From assembly GCA_910578465.1 (NCBI GenBank), contig CAJTPW010000001.1:62001-126000 (forward strand): a stretch of DNA of 64,000 nt, in the 5' to 3' direction. Source of the DNA: an uncultured Vampirovibrio sp. (GTDB taxonomy: Bacteria > Cyanobacteriota > Vampirovibrionia > Gastranaerophilales > Gastranaerophilaceae). Both the position numbers and the translations under genes were made by a program. Positions 1-8,390 of this stretch are shown in pieces; positions within the stretch are counted from its first letter, which is position 1; each line of letters begins with the position of its first letter. The notes beneath the pieces are model-generated. The model did no database searches. It worked only from the letters and a program-made list of their open reading frames with translations, and was not told the origin of the DNA.

Positions 1-2
1 CA

Positions 3-3000
3 AAAGTTATTGACACCTGGTCCGAAACCACTGCAAGATTAACGGAACAGGTTGTAGAGAACTTTGATAAATTAAACCCCGTTTATATGATGGCATTCTC
101 CGGTGCGAGAGGTAACTTATCTCAGGTATCTCAGCTGGTTGGTATGCGTGGTTTGATGGCTGATGCGCAAGGACAGATTATCGACTTGCCGATTAAATCA
201 AACTTTAAAGAAGGCCTCTCTTGTACCGAATACGTTATTTCATCATACGGTGCACGTAAAGGTCTTGTAGACACGGCGTTAAAAACAGCCGACTCAGGAT
301 ATTTGACAAGACGTCTCGTTGACGTTGCACAGGATGTAATTATCCGTGATGCGGATTGCCACACTGAAAAATCAATCAAGATGACTGCCATTATGGATGG
401 TGAAAACGTAATCGTTCCTCTGTTGGACAGATTGTTGGGCAGAACCGTTGCTCAGGATATAGTTGATAAAGACGGAAACGTTTTAATTGAAAGAAACACG
501 ACAATTGACCGTGATGATATTGCAAAAATCAAAGATTTAGGCTTAACGGAAGTAGATGTAAGATCGACATTAACCTGTGAACTCGAATACGGTATTTGCC
601 AGAAGTGTTACGGCTGGGCGATGACCACACAAAAACTTGTAGATGTGGGCGAAGCTATCGGTACAATTGCGGCACAGTCAATCGGTGAACCCGGTACACA
701 GCTTACAATGAGAACGTTCCACACGGGCGGTGTATTCAAAGGTTCAGGTGCTATGAAACAGGTGCTGGCACCGTTTGACGGTAAAGTTGAAGGTAATGTT
801 CGAACAAGAGAAATGAGAACCCGTCATGGGGATATCGTTCAGGTTGCAATTAAAGAAGCGGACATCACATTTGCAGGCAAAAAAGAGTCCGAAAAAATTC
901 ATATTCCTGCAGGTGCAAAGGTTATGTTTACAGACGGGGCTGAATTCAAAAAAGGCGAGAAAATTGCTGAATTTGAACCTGTATCAAAAGGGGACGGCTC
1001 ACGTTTAACGGAAAAAGCAACAAAGGATATTACATCCGATATTTCAGGCGAAGTTGTATTTGACGATTTTGTTGCTGACGAAAAGAAAGACCGTCAGGGA
1101 AACATTTCAAGAACTTCAAACAAATCAGGTATTGTTTGGGTGCTGGGCGGTGATGTTTATACGCTTCCTGCAGGCTCTAAGATTCTGGTTTCAGACGGAC
1201 AGAAGATTAAAAAAGGCGAAAAACTTGCCGAAACATTGATTGTTTCCGAACACGGCGGTGAAGTTCGCGTGAACAATTCACTTGAAGTTGAGAAAGTGAA
1301 GTTTGAAGGCAGAACCATTAATAAAATTGTTGCAGGTAAGGAATTAACAATTGTTATTGCTTCAATTCAGCCTTCAAATGCCGTGTTTGAACAAACCAAA
1401 AAAGAACAAATCTGGCATGTGACAGAAACCGATGAAAAATATATCGTTAAATCTCCGATTGATACAACCGTTGAAAACGGTATGATTATTGCCGAATTGA
1501 TTGATGACGAGCACAAAGTTGCAAGTTCTGGCGAAATCAGATACAACGGTATTGAAGTGGATGAAAATCAGGTAGTTGTTCAAGGCGGTGAAGTTGTATT
1601 CATCCCTGAAGAAATTCACCAGATTTCAAAAGATTCAAGCTTAAAACTTGTTGAATCCGGAACTTATGTTGAAGCGGGCACAGAAGTTGTTAAAGACTTA
1701 TACACGCATATTGACGGTATTGTTGAAATTAAAGAATTCAATGATATTATCCACGAAGTAATTGTCCGCCCCGGTGAATTGCATACGCTTGATTCAATCA
1801 ACGACTTAAAGGTTGAAGAAAATGAAGTAATTAAGGCAGGTACTGTTGTTGCAGGCAAAATCAAAGCTAAGGTTGATTCAATTGTAACAATTGTTGAAAA
1901 TGACTCCGATGTTCTTGAGTTGGATGATTTGGATGAAGAAATAACAGAAGATATTGTTGATGAAGATTCGCTTGAAAAACAATCCGTTCAAATCTTAATC
2001 AGACCTGTTCAAAGCTTTAAAATCGAGCCGAAGGATGTTTCAATCAAATTTGATACAACCGATGAATCAATTGAAATCCTTCCTTTAACACAGTTACAAT
2101 ATAAAGACGGCGCAAGGGTTAGAAACCTTGATGGCGCAGTTCTTACAAGAACTTCTCTCGTACTTTCAATGTCAGGATATTTAAGCCACCTGAAAGGTCT
2201 TGTTGAGCTTGATAAGGAAGGCAGTTTAAAAATTGTTGTTCTTGAAACATTGATTGTAAGACGTGAGCAGGATGATACAAGAACGCTTTCATCAACTCAG
2301 ACCGAGCTTTTGGTTGAAAACGGCCAGATAATTGAACCGAGAACACCTGTAACAAAAACACAGGTTCTCTCCGTTGATAACTCTGTTGCAAGTATTAAGT
2401 CACCTGACAAAGAGCTTAGAAGGTTACTTTTGGTTTCAGAAAAATATGAACAAAAAGTTCCTGTTAAATCTAAGCCTACCGTTAAAGTCGGTGAATTTGT
2501 GAAGCTTGATAATATAATTTCATCTTCAGGTGATACATCAACGGCTTCAGGTCAGGTTATTGCAGTCGGCAAGGATTCTGTATCGGTAAGACTCGGACGT
2601 CCGCATCTTATCAGCCCAGGTACACTTTTACAGGTAGAAAACGGCGCTTTGATATTAAGAGGCGATCTGCTTGCGACTCTGGTATTTGAAAGACAAAAAA
2701 CGGGCGACATCGTTCAAGGTTTGCCTAGGGTTGAAGAACTTCTTGAGGCAAGAAAACCGAAAGATTCTGCAATTGTTGCGGAAGAAGACGGCGTAGCCGA
2801 AGTTGAAATCGAAGATGATGTTGCAAGACTTTATATCGTGAATGAAAACGGCAGAACCGAAATAAAATATCCGATTGAATCCAGCGTAATCGTTATGGAT
2901 AAACAGAAGATAACAAAAGGTCAGCCGTTGACTTCAGGTCCTTTGAACCCGCATGACGTTATCAGATTAAGAGGTACATTTGCGGCACAACAATACCTTG

Positions 3001-3530
3001 TTGATGAAGTTCAAAGGGTTTATCGTTCACAAGGCGTTGAAATTGCCGATAAACACGTTGAAGTTATTGTAAGACAGATGAGTAAGAAGGTTAAAGTTGT
3101 AGACTCAGGTACTACAAAGCTTCTTCCCGGTGAACTTGTTGAGCTTAAGGTGATTGAGGCTGAAAATGCAAGAGTTGGAGCCGAAGGCGGTGAAGTTGCA
3201 ACTTATGAAGCACTTCTTCTCGGTATTACAAAAGCTTCATTGAATACCGAAAGCTTTATTTCAGCAGCGTCCTTCCAGGAAACAACAAGAATTCTGACGG
3301 AAGCCGCGGTTGAAGGCAAGAAGGATCTTCTCAGAGGCTTGAAAGAAAACGTTATTATCGGTAGGTTAATTCCTGCAGGTACGGGGTATCATCATTTGAT
3401 TAATGCAAATGAAGAAAAAGAAAAAGAAGCCCTGAAACGTGCTCAGCAAAAGAATCAGGCAAGAAAGCCTTCCGCAATTTTGGAAGAAATTGAAGGAATG
3501 TTCGGTACGCCCGATTTTACAATTGAGTAA
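3..3530 (+). CDS. rpoC2: DNA-directed RNA polymerase subunit beta-prime C-terminal part (split RpoC2), 5' end missing
   Basis: This is the C-terminal part of the RNA polymerase beta-prime subunit, which carries the trigger loop, bridge-helix region and jaw. The reading frame is open from base 3, so the gene starts outside the window; 1175 codons remain. The MMAFSGARGN block, the zinc-binding CELEYGICQKCYGW region and the trigger-loop start GTQLTMRTFHTGG (about residues 230-245) are clear. The second trigger-loop half, TGDIVQGLPRVEELLEARKP, comes about 650 residues later. The intervening stretch of repeated beta-rich modules matches the size and place of the SI3 insertion of cyanobacterial RpoC2. 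In most bacteria rpoC is one gene without this insertion. A strong terminator follows. Identity is certain; the split-gene call is inferred from SI3 and the expected layout, because rpoC1 lies outside. Confidence 0.96.
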   Translation, partial: KVIDTWSETTARLTEQVVENFDKLNPVYMMAFSGARGNLSQVSQLVGMRGLMADAQGQIIDLPIKSNFKEGLSCTEYVISSYGARKGLVDTALKTADSGYLTRRLVDVAQDVIIRDADCHTEKSIKMTAIMDGENVIVPLLDRLLGRTVAQDIVDKDGNVLIERNTTIDRDDIAKIKDLGLTEVDVRSTLTCELEYGICQKCYGWAMTTQKLVDVGEAIGTIAAQSIGEPGTQLTMRTFHTGGVFKGSGAMKQVLAPFDGKVEGNVRTREMRTRHGDIVQVAIKEADITFAGKKESEKIHIPAGAKVMFTDGAEFKKGEKIAEFEPVSKGDGSRLTEKATKDITSDISGEVVFDDFVADEKKDRQGNISRTSNKSGIVWVLGGDVYTLPAGSKILVSDGQKIKKGEKLAETLIVSEHGGEVRVNNSLEVEKVKFEGRTINKIVAGKELTIVIASIQPSNAVFEQTKKEQIWHVTETDEKYIVKSPIDTTVENGMIIAELIDDEHKVASSGEIRYNGIEVDENQVVVQGGEVVFIPEEIHQISKDSSLKLVESGTYVEAGTEVVKDLYTHIDGIVEIKEFNDIIHEVIVRPGELHTLDSINDLKVEENEVIKAGTVVAGKIKAKVDSIVTIVENDSDVLELDDLDEEITEDIVDEDSLEKQSVQILIRPVQSFKIEPKDVSIKFDTTDESIEILPLTQLQYKDGARVRNLDGAVLTRTSLVLSMSGYLSHLKGLVELDKEGSLKIVVLETLIVRREQDDTRTLSSTQTELLVENGQIIEPRTPVTKTQVLSVDNSVASIKSPDKELRRLLLVSEKYEQKVPVKSKPTVKVGEFVKLDNIISSSGDTSTASGQVIAVGKDSVSVRLGRPHLISPGTLLQVENGALILRGDLLATLVFERQKTGDIVQGLPRVEELLEARKPKDSAIVAEEDGVAEVEIEDDVARLYIVNENGRTEIKYPIESSVIVMDKQKITKGQPLTSGPLNPHDVIRLRGTFAAQQYLVDEVQRVYRSQGVEIADKHVEVIVRQMSKKVKVVDSGTTKLLPGELVELKVIEAENARVGAEGGEVATYEALLLGITKASLNTESFISAASFQETTRILTEAAVEGKKDLLRGLKENVIIGRLIPAGTGYHHLINANEEKEKEALKRAQQKNQARKPSAILEEIEGMFGTPDFTIE

Positions 3531-3546
3531 GATTGATTGATATTAT

Positions 3547-3582
3547 AAAAAGGCTGTAGGTATTGTGCTTACAGCCTTTTTG
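3547..3582 (+). terminator. Rho-independent terminator after rpoC2
   Basis: A 12-bp stem (AAAAAGGCTGTA with TACAGCCTTTTT) closes a short loop and ends in a T run, 17 bases after the rpoC2 stop. The A and T runs on both sides mean it could also end minus-strand transcription coming from the cassette region. Confidence 0.9.
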
Positions 3583-3595
3583 TTTTATGAATTTT

Positions 3596-3868
3596 TTAGG
3601 GATTTTTGTATTTGTGTCGATTTGCTTTCAAATCCGGGACACAGCGCACACTAAAGGCATAGGTAGTAGCGTTGTAGTTCTCATTGAAATTGCCATTGTT
3701 CAGGTTGCGGTTATAGTATGTCGTACCGCTCTTAACCGTGCCTGACCATACGAAGCGCGGCTCGCAGTAGTTATTCGTCGCGCCCGGGCAGCTTGTCGTC
3801 CAGTTGCACTGCAAGGCGCCGTAACCTGAATATTTGTCACAGAGCTCGTCTGTAGATTTCTTTTCACT
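3596..3868 (-). pseudogene. Start-less C-terminal lectin-like (FISUMP/CLec-type) cassette A
   Basis: On the minus strand this frame is open from an in-frame TGA (3869-3871) to a TAA at 3596. It encodes ELCDKYSGYGALQC, then a Cys/Asn/Thr-rich stretch with CPGATNN, FVWSGT, a Tyr/Asn-rich variable segment, and the closing YAFSVRCVPDL. The WSGT...SVRCV pattern resembles the end of Fibrobacter-type major paralogous (FISUMP) domains and other C-type-lectin folds; that comparison is from memory of the families. There is no ATG or GTG before the domain and no ribosome site, so it is a C-terminal fragment, not an expressible gene. Conserved DNA blocks are more GC-rich than the surroundings. It could be a silent donor or a decayed 3' end. 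Confidence 0.6.
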
Positions 3869-3965
3869 TCATAGATTTCAGGTTTTCGGACACGGGGCGA
3901 AGCCTCAGATTATTGGCTTGCTTTGTTCAGCTAAAGCGTCATAATCTCTTTAATGGTCCTCATCC

Positions 3966-4223
3966 CTAAAATCTCTTTCGCTTAAAGAAATCCAAATCCG
4001 GGACACAGCGCACACCAAAGGCTTGGGTACTATAGTATGAATTCTCGGTAAAGGACCCGCTATTCAGGTATCTATAGTAGTGGTAAGTGCTGCTTGCCGC
4101 CGTGCCTGACCATACGATGTTCGGGTTGCAGTTGTTATTGTACGAGCCCGGGCAGCCACCGTTCTTATTGGAGCACTGTAAGGCGCCGTAACTGGCTGAA
4201 CCGCCGTCGCAGAGCTGTTTTTC
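3966..4223 (-). pseudogene. Start-less C-terminal lectin-like cassette B
   Basis: A second copy of the same module, reading QLCDGGSASYGALQC, GGCPGSYNNNC, IVWSGTAAS, then a Tyr/Ser-rich stretch and QAFGVRCVPDLDF, and ending at TAG. An in-frame TGA lies only three codons before the QLCD boundary (at 4224-4226), so it cannot be the end of a longer gene at this site. It shares exact DNA blocks with cassette A (GTATGGTCAGGCACGG; GTGCGCTGTGTCCCGGATTTG in part), while the stretches between differ in sequence and length. Confidence 0.6.
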
Positions 4224-4235
4224 TCAATTTCAAAT

Positions 4236-4319
4236 ATTTACAACGAAGACAGGGCGGTCTGTTGCACATCTGCCTGTAATTAAATAGATTAAAGCATAGT
4301 GCTTCGCAACAGTCTTCTT
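4236..4319 (-). repeat. 84-bp structured repeat, copy 1 (partner at 16191-16274)
   Basis: Read on the minus strand this matches the plus strand at 16191-16274 over about 84 bases with clear blocks: CTGTTGCGAAGCA, a diverged middle containing GATTACA/AATTACA, and GATGTGCAACAGACCGCCC. The outer CTGTTGC and GCAACAG can pair with each other, and TGCGAAGCA can form a small inner hairpin. It lies immediately upstream of cassette B in that cassette's reading direction. No protein reading is obvious. It could be a small RNA, a regulatory leader or a MITE-like repeat. Confidence 0.65.
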
Positions 4320-4332
4320 TTGCAAATATTTT

Positions 4333-4560
4333 TCATCTCGAAAATTCAAATCCAAGGACACAGCGCACACCTGTGGCGTAGAGGTTATTATTGAAAGTCA
4401 GATTGAAACTGCCTGATTTCAAACGATAGCCCCAATTGCTTCCACTCGCTGCCGAAGCCCATACGCCGTCCGGGTAGCAGTTGTTAGTAGAGCCCGGGCA
4501 GCCGCCGGTGTTATAGTTGCACCGTAAGGCTCCGTAACCTGAATTGATGTCGCAGAGCTG
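4333..4560 (-). pseudogene. Start-less C-terminal lectin-like cassette C
   Basis: The third tandem copy reads QLCDINSGYGALRC, GGCPGSTNNC, GVWASAASGS, YRLKSGSFNL and TGVRCVLGFEF, ending in TGA at 4333. The frame stays open upstream to about 4689, but only a TTG is available there, no ribosome site is seen, and the upstream peptide does not resemble the module. It is the most divergent copy around the WSG motif (VWAS instead of VWSG). All three cassettes point the same way and are spaced by about 370 bases. Confidence 0.55.
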
Positions 4561-4706
4561 TTGTATCAGCTTTCGTTTTCTCAATGTGCGGCTGTGTCTG
4601 AAATAGAAATTAAGCGGGTAGAATAATTCAATAACATAAACTTTATCGAATGATTGCCGATATATAAAATATGGACATATAAACCGCAAAAACTTTGCGG
4701 CCCCGC

Positions 4707-4790
4707 TTTGACGATTTGAATTCCCTATCTGTCAAAACCCGTAAGTTCTGACACTCTAAGGGTAATATCATAATCCAATATTACCCTTAG
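4707..4790 (-). repeat. Cassette-associated upstream element, copy 1, ending in a 13-bp hairpin
   Basis: This block is shared with 43551-43620. Conserved strings include TTTGACGATTTGAATT, CCTATCTGT, AAAACCCGTAAG and ACACTCTAAGG. In both places it sits about 140-147 bases upstream of a lectin-like cassette (C here, D there), in the same orientation. It ends in a hairpin: here CTAAGGGTAATAT (4756-4768) pairs perfectly with ATATTACCCTTAG (4778-4790). No T run follows on either strand, so it is not a standard terminator. Function unknown. Confidence 0.6.
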
Positions 4791-4940
4791 CATTTAATTC
4801 GGGGCAAATATATTAACAATGAAAATAATCAAACATCGTAAAATTATTTCTACGGCTTGCCTTCATAGGTAATATCAGTAAACTTTATTGCAGGTACAAT
4901 TTTTAAAAAATGAAATCGTAAAAACCAAAGGATGATGAAA

Positions 4941-5414
4941 ATGAAGAAAATTTTAACTTTTTTAATATGTGCCGTTATGATGGGTTTTAGTGCGCAAAAT
5001 GCTTTTGCTGACGAGCTTGAAGACGTACAGACTTTTTTTGACGATTATATAAAGGCTGCAAATTCTTATTCTAAAACAGTGACGGATTTTTATCTGCCTG
5101 ATGCAAAGATTATAAGGGTTGTTGTAAAACCTGACGGTGCAACAAAAAGTGTGGATTTTCCAATGCAAAGATATAAAAGCGAGCTGAAAAAAGGCCAGCC
5201 CTTAGCTCGTCTTTCAAGATACAAAAATAAATATACGGAAAGAAAGTTTGAAAAATTGCCTGACGGAGATTATAAAATCTCTGCCCTGAGGACTCCAAAC
5301 GGTGATAAAAAGGCGCTTCCTTTTTATTTCATCGTAACAAAAACCGATGACGGGTGGAAAGTGAAAGAAGAATCTATGCAAACAACGGTGCAAAAATTTC
5401 TTACTTCAAAATAG
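4941..5414 (+). CDS. Small secreted protein, NTF2-like fold possible
   Basis: The product is about 157 residues with a signal peptide (KKILTFLICAVMMGFSAQNAFA, cleavage probably after AFA near residue 23). The mature part starts DELEDVQTFFDDYIKAANSYS and alternates helices and strands, ending in a WKVKEESMQ strand. Early helix plus later beta strands, with a K.DDGWKV motif, resemble secreted SnoaL/NTF2-like proteins, but no catalytic motif is seen. ATGs at 4932 and 4935 are also possible; 4941 has the best spacing from AAAGG at 4927-4931. It stands alone, followed by a terminator. Function unknown. Confidence 0.75.
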   Translation: MKKILTFLICAVMMGFSAQNAFADELEDVQTFFDDYIKAANSYSKTVTDFYLPDAKIIRVVVKPDGATKSVDFPMQRYKSELKKGQPLARLSRYKNKYTERKFEKLPDGDYKISALRTPNGDKKALPFYFIVTKTDDGWKVKEESMQTTVQKFLTSK

Positions 5415-5471
5415 TACATAGCGGCCATTCATTTTTACCTAAAACAATATAAAAAGCTTGAAAACACCGTA

Positions 5472-5505
5472 AAAAAGCCCTTGCTTAAAATTGCAGGGGC
5501 TTTTT
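5472..5505. terminator. Bidirectional Rho-independent terminator
   Basis: AAAAAGCCC and GGGCTTTTT form the stem, with an inner TTGC/GCAG extension. A tracts lie before it and T tracts after it, so it serves both the plus-strand secreted-protein gene and the minus-strand coiled-coil gene that ends at 5527. Confidence 0.85.
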
Positions 5506-5526
5506 AATCTTGTTTATTAGAGCAGT

Positions 5527-6081
5527 TTACCTGTTCTGTGTGAAATCAGAAGCATTTCTCATATCGTTTAAATATTGCTGACCGTTCATAACTTCCTGAT
5601 AGAGCTGGTTCAGGTTTTGTTCAAGCTTGTTTAAAACCTGCTGAGCATAGTTTTGCGCACCGTCTTTAATTCTTATGGATTCTTCGTTTGCATTTAAACG
5701 TACGCTTTCTGCTTCATTAAAGGCTTTCATTTTAATGTCTTCACATTCTTGAATGACCTGTTCTCTGAAACTTTTTGCCTTTTCTTCCATATCGCGCATA
5801 ATGCTTGATTCGTTCAGCATTCTGTGACGCTCGTTTTCGGCATCCGCAATAATTCTGTCCGCCTTCATTCTTGCATCCTGCAGAATGTCATCTTTCTTTC
5901 TCAAGATAACATGGGCGTCTCTTATTTCATTTGAAACAGCATCGGGGAAACCGTTTATAATTTTTGACAATTCCTTGCTTTTCACCACTACATAATGACC
6001 CGGTATAATGTGCAGTCCCACTTCCCAGAGTTCGTTCAGTTTGTCTATTAAATCATACATTTTTTCTTCTGATTGTGACAT
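5527..6081 (-). CDS. DivIVA-like cytoplasmic coiled-coil protein
   Basis: The 184-residue protein has no signal peptide or membrane segment. After an N-terminal globular stretch (residues 1-60, MYDLIDKLNELWEVG...PGHYVVVKSKEL) it is one long charged helix (about 65-170) with heptad-like spacing and repeated DA.ERHR/EAESVR segments. Such proteins are usually annotated as DivIVA-like or F-type ATPase subunit-b-like coiled coils. No ATPase operon is nearby, so a cell-division or polarity scaffold is more likely, by inference. It lies 21 bases downstream of coaD on the same strand and is probably cotranscribed with it. Confidence 0.75.
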   Translation of the reverse strand: MSQSEEKMYDLIDKLNELWEVGLHIIPGHYVVVKSKELSKIINGFPDAVSNEIRDAHVILRKKDDILQDARMKADRIIADAENERHRMLNESSIMRDMEEKAKSFREQVIQECEDIKMKAFNEAESVRLNANEESIRIKDGAQNYAQQVLNKLEQNLNQLYQEVMNGQQYLNDMRNASDFTQNR

Positions 6082-6102
6082 GCTGATATTGCCTTTCGTT
6101 CA

Positions 6103-6594
6103 TTAAACATTTTGTTTATGCTTTTGTAAATATTCTACCACACTTTTTGGTACAAATTTGGAAACATCCTGCCCGAGGGATGATAATTCTTTAACAATCC
6201 CCGAGCTTATAAAATTGTATTTCGGTTTTGTGATTAAAAAAACAGTTCCGATTTCAGGCGCAATAGCCTGATTTGTCTGGGACAGCTGCATTTCATATTC
6301 AAAATCCGAAACTGCCCGAAGCCCCCTGATTAAAAACTTTGCACCCGTTTTTCTCGCATAATCGATAGTGAGGCCTTCAAAAGAGCCTACTTCAACATTT
6401 TTCAAGGTCTCCATTTCTTCTATGGATTTTCTGATAAGCTCCACTCTGTCTGATGTTGGCATATAGGATTTTTTGGAATTATTTTTAAGCACGGCAATTA
6501 TAACTTTGTCAAACATAGACGAAGCGCGCTCTAAAATATCCAGATGTCCTTTTGTGACAGGATCAAAGCTGCCCGGGTACACTGCAATTTTCAT
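6103..6594 (-). CDS. coaD: Phosphopantetheine adenylyltransferase (CoaD)
   Basis: CoaD transfers AMP from ATP to 4'-phosphopantetheine, the penultimate step of coenzyme A synthesis, in the cytoplasm. The diagnostic AVYPGSFDPVTKGHLDI start with its T/HxGH nucleotidyl-transferase signature is at residues 4-20, the LIRGLRAVSDFEYE motif at about 87-100, and FISSGIVKEL near 128-137. The chosen start gives 163 residues, typical for the family. An ATG six codons upstream (6612) is possible and is preceded only by AT-rich sequence. The coiled-coil gene follows on the same strand. Confidence 0.95.
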   Translation of the reverse strand: MKIAVYPGSFDPVTKGHLDILERASSMFDKVIIAVLKNNSKKSYMPTSDRVELIRKSIEEMETLKNVEVGSFEGLTIDYARKTGAKFLIRGLRAVSDFEYEMQLSQTNQAIAPEIGTVFLITKPKYNFISSGIVKELSSLGQDVSKFVPKSVVEYLQKHKQNV

Positions 6595-6800
6595 TTCTTT
6601 GGTGTTTTCCATTAATAATATTATATTATTAAAATTTTTTTGCCCAAAACACATGTTTTCACATGCGGGTTAAATGTAAAGATTTTGTTACAATATTGCT
6701 TTTTGGTATTTAAAAAATGTTTGATAATTTGTTAAATATTAACAAAAAAACTTGCGGGAGCGAAATATTCATATTACTATTCTCTAAAAAAGGAGTAAAA

Positions 6801-7514
6801 ATGTCTTTTAAAAATATTAATAAAAAAGCAATATTTGCGGGGTTAGTCGCTTTTTTACTTTTTGTTACGGCATTTTATCTTGGAGTTGTAACTTCCGGGT
6901 ATAAAATAAACAAGGAAAATGCAGGTAATCTTAAAAAAGAAAAAACAGCAAATTTAATTTCGGCTTCAAATGATAAAAAATCAACTTATTATTCATACAG
7001 TGCTTTTGATGAAAAATTCTACGGTCCTTTTGATAGAGAAAATGTTAAAAAGGGCGATTTTTATGTAAAAATAGGCATTCCGCAGGGCTCGGGCGGTTAT
7101 TCTCTGTTTCAATATTTTAATAAAAATAAAGAACTTTTGAATGCAGATAAAAAAGGTTTGTGTTCATTTGGTCCTTTTTTGTATTCAAACAATAATCTTT
7201 ATATGGAAAACGCGGGGCAGCTGTATAAAATTCATCCCGAATCGGATTTTGTCTGCTTTCCGATAAGAGATGATGAGTATGTGAAGCTATCCGTAAAAAG
7301 AATTCTGTTAAGTGATTTAAAAAATGGCGATAAGGTTGATGTTTCAGGGTATGAATATTTTTATTTTGATAAATATGTAAGCCCGAATTATTTAAATGGT
7401 GTTCAATTTGCACCAAAGAAAAATGAAGAAATTAAGGCAAAAGTATTTTATTTTGCCGAGGACAACAAAACACAGGAAAGACAGATTGATTTTGCGATAA
7501 CATCAAAAAAATAA
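6801..7514 (+). CDS. Membrane-anchored protein of unknown function
   Basis: The start at 6801 follows a good ribosome site (AAGGAG, 6790-6795) and gives 237 residues; an in-frame ATG at 6717 lacks one. Residues 1-10 are basic and residues 11-33 form one membrane helix (IFAGLVAFLLFVTAFYLGVV). The rest is an exported domain rich in Lys, Tyr and Asn with alternating short strands. No family is recognised. It is flanked by coaD on the opposite strand and the flagellar cluster downstream, with about 200 bases of AT-rich sequence before the latter, so no functional link is assumed. Confidence 0.75.
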   Translation: MSFKNINKKAIFAGLVAFLLFVTAFYLGVVTSGYKINKENAGNLKKEKTANLISASNDKKSTYYSYSAFDEKFYGPFDRENVKKGDFYVKIGIPQGSGGYSLFQYFNKNKELLNADKKGLCSFGPFLYSNNNLYMENAGQLYKIHPESDFVCFPIRDDEYVKLSVKRILLSDLKNGDKVDVSGYEYFYFDKYVSPNYLNGVQFAPKKNEEIKAKVFYFAEDNKTQERQIDFAITSKK

Positions 7515-7716
7515 TCTTTACAAAGGAGTGGATTTTTTAGCTTTTCCCATGACTTTTTTTAAAAAATCATTAATTTGAATGATATTAGTCGTGTGTTATT
7601 AAAGTATTATATCTTCTTGACGTCGACTATAGCAGAAAAGATGTAAATTGCCATCAAATTTTCGTTTAAACTGCTATAAGGTTTGATTTTCAAGGGGAGA
7701 CGAGTTTTAAATCAAG

Positions 7717-8361
7717 ATGTTTAATCCTGCCATACAAAGTTATATAAATTCTTCGGGCGAAGCCCAGGCAAAGCAGCGCGCAAGACAAATTGACGCGTAT
7801 TTAAACTCAATCTATCCGACAGAAAACAAGCCTGCGCCTCAAGTTGAAACCAAGGATTTCGGGGCGAAGCCTTTTCGGGAAGTTTTAAATTCATCGGAAG
7901 GCTCTAATCAGGTATTCAAGCTCGATACTCCTCCCGTTGCGCCTTTTGGTGCGCTTTCAATGTCAAACAGGACGGGTAAAATGAGCAAAAATGAAATCCT
8001 GAACCTTATTGACGCTACAGCGCACAAATATGGTGTTGATAACAAGCTTGTTCGCGCTCTTGTAAAACAGGAATCGGGGTTTAACCCGAATGCGAAATCC
8101 TATGTCGGTGCTATGGGCTTGATGCAATTAATGCCTGCAACGGCAGCAGGGCTTGGTGTTAAAGATCCGCTTGACCCTGTTCAAAACGTAGATGGTGGTG
8201 TTCGATATTTAAAATCAATGCTTGAACGGTTCAACGGAAACAAAATTCTTGCCCTTGCGGCATATAATGCAGGCCCTAATGCGGTGAAAAAGTATAATGG
8301 TGTTCCGCCCTATAAAGAAACTCAAAACTATGTCAGGTCGATTTTAAGTATGTACCTGTAA
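7717..8361 (+). CDS. Lytic transglycosylase (SLT domain), flagellar-cluster associated
   Basis: The 214-residue protein carries a C-terminal SLT goose-lysozyme-like domain (about 90-210). The catalytic Glu is in VKQESGFNPNAKS, followed by GAMGLMQLMPATA and the ALAAYNAGP motif. The first 85 residues are Pro/Lys-rich and lack a signal peptide. That fits export by the flagellar type III route, as known for rod-cap hydrolases such as FlgJ, but this is inference from position. It is the first gene of the flagellar run, 29 bases before fliE. The nearest purine-rich ribosome site (AAGGGGAG) is unusually far (about 17 bases) from the ATG. Confidence 0.9.
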   Translation: MFNPAIQSYINSSGEAQAKQRARQIDAYLNSIYPTENKPAPQVETKDFGAKPFREVLNSSEGSNQVFKLDTPPVAPFGALSMSNRTGKMSKNEILNLIDATAHKYGVDNKLVRALVKQESGFNPNAKSYVGAMGLMQLMPATAAGLGVKDPLDPVQNVDGGVRYLKSMLERFNGNKILALAAYNAGPNAVKKYNGVPPYKETQNYVRSILSMYL

Positions 8362-8390
8362 ATAATGATTAACAAATAAAGGAAAATAAG

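Noticed and set aside
3596..4560. Diversity-generating retroelement variable repeats
   Set aside because: Differences between cassettes are not confined to adenine positions and include length changes, and no reverse transcriptase or template repeat is present in the window. A retroelement elsewhere in the genome is not excluded.
4333..4689. 118-residue gene starting at 4689 and including cassette C
   Set aside because: Only a TTG is available, without a ribosome site, and the first 40 residues have no counterpart in the other three cassette copies, so I treat only the cassette part as meaningful.
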